From NCBI GenBank assembly GCA_017443165.1, contig JAFSOW010000042.1, forward strand, positions 1 through 12,149: a stretch of DNA of 12,149 nt, in the 5' to 3' direction. Below the pieces are notes generated by a model, which saw only the letters and a list, made by a program, of their open reading frames with translations, made no database searches and was not told the origin of the DNA. The stretch is from Acidaminococcaceae bacterium (GTDB taxonomy: Bacteria > Bacillota > Negativicutes > Acidaminococcales > Acidaminococcaceae). A program made the translations under genes and the position numbers. Below, one piece after another: positions 5,729 to 12,099 of the stretch (within the stretch, counting starts at the first letter, position 1; the number at the start of each line of letters is the position of its first letter).

Positions 5729-7162
5729 TTATTTCTTTCTCCGTTTCATGAACATCCAGATACCGCCGCCGATCAGAACTATCGGCAGGCCAATGATTAA
5801 CAGGTCAAAAATATCAAAACCATCGTCTCCCTTTGCCGCATCTCCTTTTTTGGGCAGTTCAGCCTTGCCTGCCGCAACCTTCCAGGTGCGTTCCATTTTA
5901 TCGTATTTTGCAGTCACATCTACCAGGCCATCTGCCTTGCCAGTAAGTACACCGTCTTTGATTTCGGCAATCTTACTGTCGCTGACGCTCCACTGGGGCT
6001 TTACCTCGCCTTCTTGTCCGGTAATATAAGCGGACAGCTCAACCTTTTCACCAATCTCTAAATGAACAGGCAGAGCGTCACATTCCAGTTTAGGAACATA
6101 AGAGGTAACATCTACTTTGAAATCGCGAGAGGCATTATCAACAGTTAATTTTCCGCTGATTGTCGCAGCGCCTTCTGCTTTCGCAGCCAAAGTTCCATCA
6201 CTGGCCACGCTGACCTTGTCGTCAGCGCTGGATTTCAGATCTGACAATTTGTATTTCAGCCTGCCGGGAATGGAAACGGCCAGTTTGCTGCTTTCACCCA
6301 CTTTGATTTCCGGATTTTCGGGACCCACGCTGACTACGGCACTGAGCCTGGACTGGTCTTCGCCGCGGTCAGATCCTTTTTCTTCCACCTTTTCCTCGGT
6401 GGCACCTTCCGGGACCGGAGCTTCCTCTTCTTCCTCTTCTTCTTCTTTTAACAGAGGAGCAAATTCCGTCGTAAGCATGGTAGCCGGAGAACCGTAGATC
6501 AGCTGGGGATTCTTCACGTCGTCGTTGCGATATACTGCAGTCAGGTCTGCAGCTATCAGAAATCTGGCGAACATCTTGTTACCGGGCTGGTGGATCGCAC
6601 GCACATCATAGAACCAGCCGCCGACTGTTTCGTTGGCGTATACCAGTCTGTAGGGACGGTTAGAGGCGTTCAGACTGGTCTTCGCCGGGGTGATACCTTC
6701 CAGGATTGCGGTAGCCGCCGCTTCCGTTGCTTCATAACCCTTCTCCTGGAAATCATATTCACCGCTTACGTCGGCAGGCATGGAACCGTTCTGTTTTACG
6801 GCAATAGTTTTGCCTTTCAACGTAAATGTAAGTTTCACCGGCTTTTTATCAACTTCAAATTCGGCTTCGCCGGTGCCGTTATCTTCTACCAGGAAAATAC
6901 CGGCTACGTTGTAATCATAGGAACTATCTTCGGCTTCGCTGCCGCGCATGGTTTTGAACTCGAACAGGAACAGGTCTTCTTCCATGGGTTTTACAAAGAG
7001 AAAACCGTTACTGTATTGGGCGCTCTGTTTCCAAACGTAAAGGCCTTCCGCCTTTTTCCATTCATCGGCGCCTTTGGCCAGGGCAACTGCGGTAACAGCC
7101 AGCGTTAAGACCAGCGCTACCATGAAAACTGCTAATTTTGTTATCATAAAATTACGTTTCAT
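5729..7162 (-). CDS. Membrane-anchored exported protein with two BIG2-type Ig domains
   Basis: This 477-residue protein has a signal peptide (1-29, cleavage after ALA). An N-terminal domain of about 200 residues (33-235) follows, and it resembles the neighbouring 304-aa protein. Next come a run of eight glutamates (240-247) with an acidic linker to about 270, and two bacterial Ig-like domains of BIG2 type (about 274-353 and 358-430; the telltale SDGTLAAKAEGAATI and DGVLTGKADGLVDVT). The tail has LPKKGD (436-441), a hydrophobic helix (451-472) and KRRKK at the end. It would sit outside the inner membrane, held by the C-terminal helix. The tail resembles an LPXTG sorting signal with Thr replaced by Lys. 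AAGGAGG lies 9 bases before the ATG and overlaps the stop codon of the upstream gene, so the two are translationally linked. Function unknown; structural or binding roles are typical of BIG2 proteins. Confidence 0.82.
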   Translation of the reverse strand: MKRNFMITKLAVFMVALVLTLAVTAVALAKGADEWKKAEGLYVWKQSAQYSNGFLFVKPMEEDLFLFEFKTMRGSEAEDSSYDYNVAGIFLVEDNGTGEAEFEVDKKPVKLTFTLKGKTIAVKQNGSMPADVSGEYDFQEKGYEATEAAATAILEGITPAKTSLNASNRPYRLVYANETVGGWFYDVRAIHQPGNKMFARFLIAADLTAVYRNDDVKNPQLIYGSPATMLTTEFAPLLKEEEEEEEEAPVPEGATEEKVEEKGSDRGEDQSRLSAVVSVGPENPEIKVGESSKLAVSIPGRLKYKLSDLKSSADDKVSVASDGTLAAKAEGAATISGKLTVDNASRDFKVDVTSYVPKLECDALPVHLEIGEKVELSAYITGQEGEVKPQWSVSDSKIAEIKDGVLTGKADGLVDVTAKYDKMERTWKVAAGKAELPKKGDAAKGDDGFDIFDLLIIGLPIVLIGGGIWMFMKRRKK

Positions 7163-7176
7163 GTTCTTACGCCTCC

Positions 7177-7851
7177 TTAAATCGCTAACCTGAATTTCGC
7201 CGTGCGGGGTGAAGCACCGTCAACCCAGTATTTCAGCGTATACACGCCTCTGGGACAGCGGTTGGCTGCGTTTTTCCCCGGCCATCCGTTCCAATTGAAT
7301 GAGAGAAGCTGGTTAGAGCCGCCTGATTTGAATTTAAATGCACGTACAAGCTGGTTTTTATTGTTATAAATCTGGGCGTTAACCATCTTGCCTTTGGCAT
7401 TGCTGCGCTTGAAATAGAAACGCTGCACCAGATCGCCGTTATTATTGCGCACAACCTTGGAGGAGTGATACTGCAGGGAAGTACGGCCGGCATAGGTAAA
7501 GGGAACGACGATGCTACGGTTGAAAGAACGGGTCACCAGCTTATATTTGCCAGGTTTATAACGGTACATATTGATGTTGTAAGGGAAATAACTGTAGGTC
7601 TTACCGTCTTTCCCGCGATATGCTTTTGACGGCTTATGATCCTTCCAGCTAAGGAGCACCTTGTTCTTACTGTCCTTAAGGTACGCTCTCTGACTTGTCT
7701 TAATATAGTTTCCTTCCGTAACCTTAACGTTGACAATAGTGCCATTATGCTTAACTTTGGTAAAATATCCTTTTGAAGCAGCGTACACCGTCAGGGTAAC
7801 GAGGAACACTGCTGCCAGACACAGCGCTGTTATCTTTCGTGCCCGATCCAT
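7177..7851 (-). CDS. Exported basic protein with C-terminal FlgD-like Ig domain (224 aa)
   Basis: The open frame begins at 7920, but the ATG at 7851 has AAGGAGG 9 bases upstream and starts a proper signal sequence (MDRARKITALCLAAVFLVTLTVYA, likely cut near residue 24 or kept as an anchor). I therefore use it. The mature protein is rich in Lys, Arg, Asn and Tyr and strongly basic. Roughly the last 100 residues have the pattern of the FlgD-type Ig-like fold: a middle segment with MVNAQIYNNKNQLVRAF, then SFNWNGW followed by CPRGVYTLKYWVDG, equivalent to the W-D-G...P-x-G-x-Y signature. This domain occurs in flagellar hook-cap proteins and in many secreted and surface proteins. No flagellar genes are nearby, so a surface role is more likely. 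The next gene starts 14 bp on. Function unknown. Confidence 0.78.
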   Translation of the reverse strand: MDRARKITALCLAAVFLVTLTVYAASKGYFTKVKHNGTIVNVKVTEGNYIKTSQRAYLKDSKNKVLLSWKDHKPSKAYRGKDGKTYSYFPYNINMYRYKPGKYKLVTRSFNRSIVVPFTYAGRTSLQYHSSKVVRNNNGDLVQRFYFKRSNAKGKMVNAQIYNNKNQLVRAFKFKSGGSNQLLSFNWNGWPGKNAANRCPRGVYTLKYWVDGASPRTAKFRLAI

Positions 7852-7963
7852 ACTAAAAGCCCTCCTTAATAGTGTTATATACAAAGATAAAAACACACTG
7901 ATTAATCCGTATGTGTACAAACAAAACGTTCTATAACGGTTTCCCTGGTTTTTTCTTTAAAAC

Positions 7964-8878
7964 TCATCCTTTCGACCCGTCGATATTGTAAATCATCACA
8001 TCACCGCCATCACTGTCGAAGCGGTACACGGCGCTTAAATCTTTCGGCACCATGAAAGTGCGAAGCAGCGTACCGTTTTGGAATACTTTAACGGCAAAAC
8101 CATAATTCTTAATGATGTATTTGTACTTCGGCATCATACTGCCCGTCACAGCTTCGGGTATGATTTGCAGCGTCTTATCCGTAAAGTCGGTGTTGGTTTC
8201 GCGAACAGGCAGCGCGGCAACCAGCGCACAGGCGGCGAACTCGTCAGCCCTCGGCATACGGTTTTTATTGAATACATACTTTCCGCGTACATCCGGCAGG
8301 GTGAGTCCGTTATGTCCGAAATAGTCCAAAACCAGCCCGTCTTTTTCGGATGTGACGCCGGCATGCATCAGATTAATCTGTACATCATCCAGCATGGTCC
8401 CGGTTCCGTTTCCCCTATGGATACCCCGGACTTCGGCGCCGGTGGCAAACTGGGCGCCCAGACGGAGCTGGACAGGTTTCATGCCGGCTTTGATATATTT
8501 CTTGTCCGGAGGGGAATCCGTGATCGCCAAACCCATAATCTGTCCGCCCAGAACGACAGCTGGCGCCTGGGATAACGCTTCCCAGCCTTTTTCATCATCA
8601 GTTCCGTTATAATCACAAGCGCGCAGTGTGATTACCGGCCATTGATCCGGCAGCACCGTCACGTTGATATACGCGTTTGTCACTCCGTTGTCATTTTTCC
8701 GTTCATACCGCCCGGCAGCAGGTGGCCATACTTCGCCCTCATCGCTCCAATACCAGTTCGCTACGGAACGCTCCGCATTCTTCAACGTTTTAGGAGCCGC
8801 GTTTGCCGTGTCGATAACAGAAGCCAACGTTAATGTGAAACACAACGCCGCCATACCGAATCGCATGCTTTTTCTCAT
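7964..8878 (-). CDS. Exported protein sharing a module with the 477-aa neighbour (304 aa)
   Basis: The protein has a signal peptide (1-27, cleavage ANA|AP), then about 277 residues without membrane segments or Cys-rich regions, consistent with a periplasmic or surface protein. Residues about 208-297 align with residues 142-223 of the 477-aa protein: an alanine-rich helix (ACALVAALP against ATAILEGITP) and then TFMVPKDLSAVYRFD...MIY against RFLIAADLTAVYRND...LIY. The earlier GRYERK...AYINVTV stretch may match GLYVWK...GFLFVKP there. The ATG is preceded by GGGAGGTG at about 10 bases. It follows the small membrane protein by 45 bp, and a 112-bp gap with no clear terminator leads to the next gene. 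I do not recognise a named family. Confidence 0.78.
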   Translation of the reverse strand: MRKSMRFGMAALCFTLTLASVIDTANAAPKTLKNAERSVANWYWSDEGEVWPPAAGRYERKNDNGVTNAYINVTVLPDQWPVITLRACDYNGTDDEKGWEALSQAPAVVLGGQIMGLAITDSPPDKKYIKAGMKPVQLRLGAQFATGAEVRGIHRGNGTGTMLDDVQINLMHAGVTSEKDGLVLDYFGHNGLTLPDVRGKYVFNKNRMPRADEFAACALVAALPVRETNTDFTDKTLQIIPEAVTGSMMPKYKYIIKNYGFAVKVFQNGTLLRTFMVPKDLSAVYRFDSDGGDVMIYNIDGSKG

Positions 8879-8923
8879 AACGAATTTTCACCTCCCCATA
8901 AAATCTATGAATCTTATCATGAA

Positions 8924-9304
8924 TTAATGATCCCAAAGAAAACCAAACGCTATCATACCGGCAGCCAGCAGAACCAATACCGCTGCGCCAACGGGTAATA
9001 TCGCCTGCGCCACCATGGCGACAACAGTATCACCCGGTCCGGCCTGTTGACTCTTAGCATGCTGCCGGCACATCCATAAAGCCGCTGCACAGGAAATCAT
9101 GCTTGCAATAATCCAAAACAAAAACCGCAACGACATTTCGTCACCGGGAAGCTGCGTCAGAGCACCACCAATGCAAATAAACTGCAGGACACACGGTTTC
9201 CACTGTATTGCCGGATCTCCATACTTTTTAGCATATATTCTGTTCAGAAGAAAACCGAAGACGCAGCATACGAGAGCTGCTGCAATCAAAATACTGCCGT
9301 TCAA
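8924..9304 (-). CDS. Small membrane protein of unknown function (126 aa, TTG start)
   Basis: This 126-residue protein has three or four predicted membrane helices: about 3-20, possibly 36-51, 58-80 and 92-121. A basic loop (RIYAKKYGD) follows helix 1, and a soluble stretch (RQHAKSQQAGPGD) follows the helix at 58-80. I know of no family for it. Translation starts at TTG 9304, which has a strong GGGGGAG 7-8 bases upstream; no ATG in this frame lies near it. It is the first gene of the leftward envelope block and ends 45 bp before the 304-aa exported protein. It may anchor or help export the proteins encoded downstream, but that rests only on gene order. Its expression may depend on read-through of the hairpin at 9355-9404. 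Confidence 0.65.
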   Translation of the reverse strand: MNGSILIAAALVCCVFGFLLNRIYAKKYGDPAIQWKPCVLQFICIGGALTQLPGDEMSLRFLFWIIASMISCAAALWMCRQHAKSQQAGPGDTVVAMVAQAILPVGAAVLVLLAAGMIAFGFLWDH

Positions 9305-9354
9305 TGAAAAACTCCCCCGTTTTAATCAGCCATAATGTAATCGGATTCCCACAG

Positions 9355-9404
9355 AAAAAAACAACCGTCTGACGCAACATGAAAACATGTTACGCCAAAA
9401 CGGT
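9355..9404 (-). terminator. Terminator or attenuator before the envelope-protein block
   Basis: On the minus strand ACCGT (9404-9400) pairs with ACGGT (9368-9364). An inner stem, CG and AACATG with CATGTT and CG around a TTTT loop, lies within, separated by an internal loop. Seven Ts follow at 9361-9355. The 126-aa gene begins about 50 bases further on with no strong promoter of its own that I can see, so read-through here may set its expression. Confidence 0.5.
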
Positions 9405-9561
9405 CAGTCTGTTTTATGTAGAAATGAAAAAGGGTAAAGCTAACTTCCCCCCTGCTCCAAAAGAGTTTTCCTGTCGCATTTTTCTGTCGACCCCTCAATT
9501 AACGTATACCTGCGAACTGTTTTGTCTTTCTCGACACCGGTCTTGCATTCGTGTTCTTTTC
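9355..9561 (-). ncRNA. Candidate structured small RNA or leader (about 200 nt)
   Basis: The interval between the two terminators (9650-9697 and 9355-9404) has no protein gene I believe in, yet it has a promoter at 9568-9596 and its own hairpin/T-run. The predicted transcript contains complementary segments: TGTCGA near 9525 with TCGACA near 9487, CTC/GAG around TTTT, and a GTGAAAAG-like 5' end that can pair with CTTTTTCAT near 9430-9421. A 21-codon ORF (9414-9479) with GAGGGG upstream is also present. It matches no riboswitch or RNA family that I can recognise by eye. Confidence 0.3.
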
Positions 9562-9567
9562 ACTATT

Positions 9568-9596
9568 ATTTTACTAAATATCAGACAAATTAGCAA
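9568..9596 (-). promoter_or_regulatory. Promoter in the 395-bp gap before the envelope block
   Basis: On the minus strand TTGCTA (9596-9591) and TAAAAT (9573-9568) are spaced by 17 bases. Transcription would start near 9561 and run through the structured segment to the hairpin at 9355-9404 or, with read-through, into the 126-aa gene. Confidence 0.5.
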
Positions 9597-9649
9597 TGTC
9601 CACGTTAAATCTTTCTTGCTGCAGACACGTATAAGAGGCTTTCTATTTG

Positions 9650-9697
9650 AAAAATTTGTTTTATCCGTCATTATGATGTCACATCGACGGATAAAAC
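9650..9697 (-). terminator. Rho-independent terminator of the exported lyase gene
   Basis: A perfect 12-bp stem (GTTTTATCCGTC at 9658-9669 with its complement at 9686-9697) with a 16-base loop starts right after the stop codon at 9700. On the minus strand it is followed by TTTTT at 9654-9650. Confidence 0.7.
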
Positions 9698-9699
9698 TT

Positions 9700-11220
9700 T
9701 TACAACAGTTTTGTGAAGTCTTCGTTCAGTTTCGCTTCCGCATTCTTAACTTTGTCCGCTGCGTTCTTTTGCCATGCGATGTTATTGTCCAATACCTTCT
9801 GCACCTTACTGAACATGATTACCATCTCGCTGTGCTGCGGCCCGCCTTTTACCGCCCGGTTCCTGATAATGGCAGCCGGATCTTTCGCCTCCTGTAGTTC
9901 ATCGGGAGTCAGAGGCAGCTCTTTGGGAAGTGAAGCATCTGCCGAAGTAACATTCTTGTAAACTTCCCGGGCCTGGTCATAAGTGAAATCAACCGGCGTA
10001 ATATTACGTGCCCGCGCGTAGGTAACAATTTCCGAAGCAAAGTGATGTCCGGAACGGAACGGTATATTATGTTTGCGCATCATTACGTCCGCGATTTCCT
10101 GGGAACAGGTCCAGTCCAGATTCAGTTCTTCCAGGGCGCGTTCCGGCCGGATGTCAAGCGCTTGTAAAATACGGTCCATCTGATTCACGACACTTGTCGT
10201 CTTTTTGACTATGCTGTCCGTGCCGCGAATACGGCCGTCAGCCATTCCCGCCGGAATATTGTGGGCACGGAAGGCCTCTCCGACTGCCAGGCCTAACAGT
10301 GTGGAACTGTCAGTACGGCAGCGGTTCAGGATGCCGGGATTGCGTTTTTGCGGCATGGCGCTGGAAACATACGTGTTGCCGTTTCCTTCCTGCAATAAGA
10401 TCCAGGGCCGGGGCTGGGCGTACTGCTGCATAATCTCCTGGATCAGGCTTGTCGTGTGGATGGCAATGCTGCTGGCAATACTTCCCATTTCTATGGGCGC
10501 TTCCTGGGGAAAGACCTGCCCCGCGTCATAGGTGTTGTAAGCAATGCTGTCAAAGCCAAGATAGGCAGCCATGCGGTCACGGTTTAACGGCCAGCCGGTA
10601 CCGTTCAGCACCGTTGCGCCCATGGGAGACCGGTTCAGGCGTTTATAGTATTCTTTGACGCGTTCCTGATCACGCTCGTAGGCATCCACATAAGCCAGCA
10701 GGAAATGTCCCAAGCTGTTGGGCTGCGCCTGCACGCCGTTGGTATAGTTCGGAATGAGCGTGCCCTCATGGGCTTTCGCCAGTTTCAGCAAGGTTTCCGT
10801 CATCCTGTTCAATGCCGCGGAAAGTTCCAGCAGCTGCTCCCGCTGCATTAAAATGCTCACCGTGGTCAGCATGTCCTGGCTGGACCGGCCTGCGTGAATT
10901 TTGGTGATGTCCGGTCCGCCTGCCTTAATCAGCAAGGGTTCAAAGGTGATTACCACCGTAGGGCGTTCCGCCCCTTTAGTGTTTCCGGCATCCAGCACTT
11001 TCTGGATGGCGGCCGCAAAACGCCTCCCTTCTTCTTTTGTCAGCAAATTCTCATCTGTATTGATGATATCGCTGGCCTTGTTAATCTGTCCCAGCCAGAA
11101 AAAATTATCCCTTGGCGGCCAGGGTTCCGCGGCTTCTGCCGGCTCCGGGAAATAGGCTCCCCCCAGAATGCCCAGCAGGGGAAGCATCAGGAGCATCTTT
11201 TTTAACGTTTTCTTTTTCAT
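9700..11220 (-). CDS. Exported argininosuccinate lyase-like fumarate lyase superfamily protein
   Basis: This 506-residue protein belongs to the argininosuccinate lyase branch of the aspartase/fumarase superfamily but carries a signal peptide (KKKTLKKMLLMLPLLGILGG, cleavage AEA|AEP near residue 30-31). Family blocks in order: HAGRSSQD (109-116, for HTARSRND), YTNGVQAQP (159-167, for YTHLQRAQP), the mobile signature loop SSAMPQKRNP (286-295) with Ser287, Lys292 and Asn294, and a C-terminal ASL-type segment with IPFRSGHH (386-393). The usual His of the TH pair is Asn161. These enzymes eliminate fumarate from a succinyl compound; here that would occur outside the cytoplasm. The frame opens at 11256, but the ATG at 11220 has GGAGG 5 bases upstream and begins the signal peptide. 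It follows a VOC gene by 121 bp. Substrate unknown; biosynthetic ArgH is unlikely because of export. Confidence 0.85.
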   Translation of the reverse strand: MKKKTLKKMLLMLPLLGILGGAYFPEPAEAAEPWPPRDNFFWLGQINKASDIINTDENLLTKEEGRRFAAAIQKVLDAGNTKGAERPTVVITFEPLLIKAGGPDITKIHAGRSSQDMLTTVSILMQREQLLELSAALNRMTETLLKLAKAHEGTLIPNYTNGVQAQPNSLGHFLLAYVDAYERDQERVKEYYKRLNRSPMGATVLNGTGWPLNRDRMAAYLGFDSIAYNTYDAGQVFPQEAPIEMGSIASSIAIHTTSLIQEIMQQYAQPRPWILLQEGNGNTYVSSAMPQKRNPGILNRCRTDSSTLLGLAVGEAFRAHNIPAGMADGRIRGTDSIVKKTTSVVNQMDRILQALDIRPERALEELNLDWTCSQEIADVMMRKHNIPFRSGHHFASEIVTYARARNITPVDFTYDQAREVYKNVTSADASLPKELPLTPDELQEAKDPAAIIRNRAVKGGPQHSEMVIMFSKVQKVLDNNIAWQKNAADKVKNAEAKLNEDFTKLL

Positions 11221-11292
11221 GGAAACCTCCGTTCTGCCAATTAACGTTTTCCCCAACGACAGTTTTGCTATTCAGGCTGTCATTCTGAAACA

Positions 11293-11298
11293 ATTATA
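11293..11298 (-). promoter_or_regulatory. Possible -10 box before the exported lyase gene
   Basis: A perfect TATAAT on the minus strand lies about 75 bases upstream of the lyase ATG, in the gap after the VOC gene. No good -35 is visible at the right distance. The lyase may instead be read from the VOC promoter, as no terminator separates the two. Confidence 0.3.
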
Positions 11299-11341
11299 GA
11301 TTTACAGACTTAGATCAGGATTCATGACTCATCTACATGGT

Positions 11342-11719
11342 TCAATGATAAGATGCAATTTCAATCAGATTGCCATCCGGGTCGCGCAGATAGACGCTGC
11401 GCATTTTTCCTTTTGCGCCGTTGCGTTCCACAATGCCGGTTACCAATTGGGCGTTTTTACTTTTTAACTCTGCCAGCACCGCTTCGATATCGTCTTCAAT
11501 TGCAAAACAAAGGTCAAGGCTACCGGCAACCGGATGCTCTGCCGCCGGCAGGAATTCCGCCGGGCGCGTGTGTATATTTATCTTTTGTGCGCCAAACCGT
11601 AGTATAAATCTGCCGTTTGTTTCCTCTTTTTCCATGCCCAGCACTTTTGTATAAAAACGCAGGCAGGCTTCCAGATTTTGTGTGGTAAGAACAAAATGAT
11701 CCATTTCCAGAATATTCAT
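11342..11719 (-). CDS. VOC family protein (glyoxalase/fosfomycin-resistance fold)
   Basis: This 125-residue cytoplasmic protein has the vicinal oxygen chelate fold. It begins MDHFVLTTQNLEACLRFYTKVLGM and ends with RDPDGNLIEIASYH. His8, His50 (in INIHTRP) and Glu120 fit a three-ligand metal site like that of fosfomycin-resistance enzymes and the VOC proteins often annotated 'virulence protein'. Other conserved parts are the PAAEHPVAGSLDLCF stretch (58-72) and GPxERxGAxG-like VERNGAKG (97-104). The true substrate of this subgroup is not known. I start at ATG 11719, with AGGA 4-5 bases upstream. GTG codons at 11734 and 11731 with AAAGGA nearby are alternatives that add four or five residues. It leads into the exported lyase gene, 121 bp on. 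Confidence 0.82.
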   Translation of the reverse strand: MNILEMDHFVLTTQNLEACLRFYTKVLGMEKEETNGRFILRFGAQKINIHTRPAEFLPAAEHPVAGSLDLCFAIEDDIEAVLAELKSKNAQLVTGIVERNGAKGKMRSVYLRDPDGNLIEIASYH

Positions 11720-12009
11720 GGTTTCCTGCACCACTTTCCTTTAAACAATCAGCCGTAAACTTCCTGCCACAGCCCATCACTTTCCCGAAAATTTTCATCT
11801 GGGAACCCAGTTCTGCCGGCTCCGTCACTTTCAACTTGGTTAATCCATCAACATCTTCTTAATCACAGGGTTATTTTATTTATAATTATATCATACAAGC
11901 CACGGGCAGAAAACAGAGCAACTCTCTAAGCATCTTTTTCCTATACAAATTATTAAACAAATTTTTTACTGATAATAAATCGATTCTTTAATTAAAAACA
12001 AACCAAATT
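11720..12009. other. Upstream region and leader of the VOC gene
   Basis: This stretch carries no gene I can support. From the -10 at 11885-11890 a leader of about 160 bases would precede the VOC start; an open frame through part of it (from a TTG at 11834) overlaps the VOC gene out of frame and shows no recognisable protein. I see no known riboswitch motif. From 11930 to 12009 the sequence is AT-rich and featureless apart from the A-run feeding the terminator at 12010. Confidence 0.4.
11885..11893 (-). promoter_or_regulatory. Extended -10 promoter for the VOC/lyase unit
   Basis: On the minus strand TGA precedes a perfect TATAAT (11890-11885), an extended -10 element. No close match to a -35 is visible. 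It would give a leader of about 160 bases before the VOC start. Confidence 0.5.
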
Positions 12010-12051
12010 AAAAAATGCAGGACGTACCCCAAACGGGGCAATGTCCTGCAT
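12010..12051 (-). terminator. Strong rho-independent terminator of the gene entering from the right
   Basis: A 9-bp stem (ATGCAGGAC at 12015-12023 with GTCCTGCAT at 12043-12051) encloses CCCC/GGGG pairing around AAAC. On the minus strand it is followed by six Ts (12015-12010). It lies about 50 bases past the predicted leftward stop at 12100. The plus side (CTTTCTTTTC) is also T-rich, but no plus-strand gene ends here. Confidence 0.75.
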
Positions 12052-12099
12052 CTTTCTTTTCTCTGGCACGCAATAACAACTATCAGTTTTTAACTGGGA

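Noticed and set aside
5729..5854. True sortase substrate call for the 477-aa protein
   Set aside because: The key Thr is Lys and the spacing to the helix is too long; kept only as an observation, with the annotation left as a membrane anchor.
7177..7851. Flagellar hook-cap protein FlgD
   Set aside because: Only the Ig-like domain pattern matches; a signal peptide is present and no flagellar gene is nearby.
7852..7920. N-terminal extension of the FlgD-Ig protein to 7920
   Set aside because: AAGGAGG is placed correctly for 7851, and the extension would put 23 odd residues before the signal sequence.
9379..9897. 172-codon plus-strand ORF across the intergenic region and the lyase 3' end
   Set aside because: Part of it is antisense to the lyase, it runs through two terminator hairpins, and its composition (Phe, Leu, Arg, Cys rich) does not look like a real protein.
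9700..11220. Biosynthetic argininosuccinate lyase ArgH
   Set aside because: The signal peptide, the changed TH motif and the lack of any arginine gene nearby argue against it.
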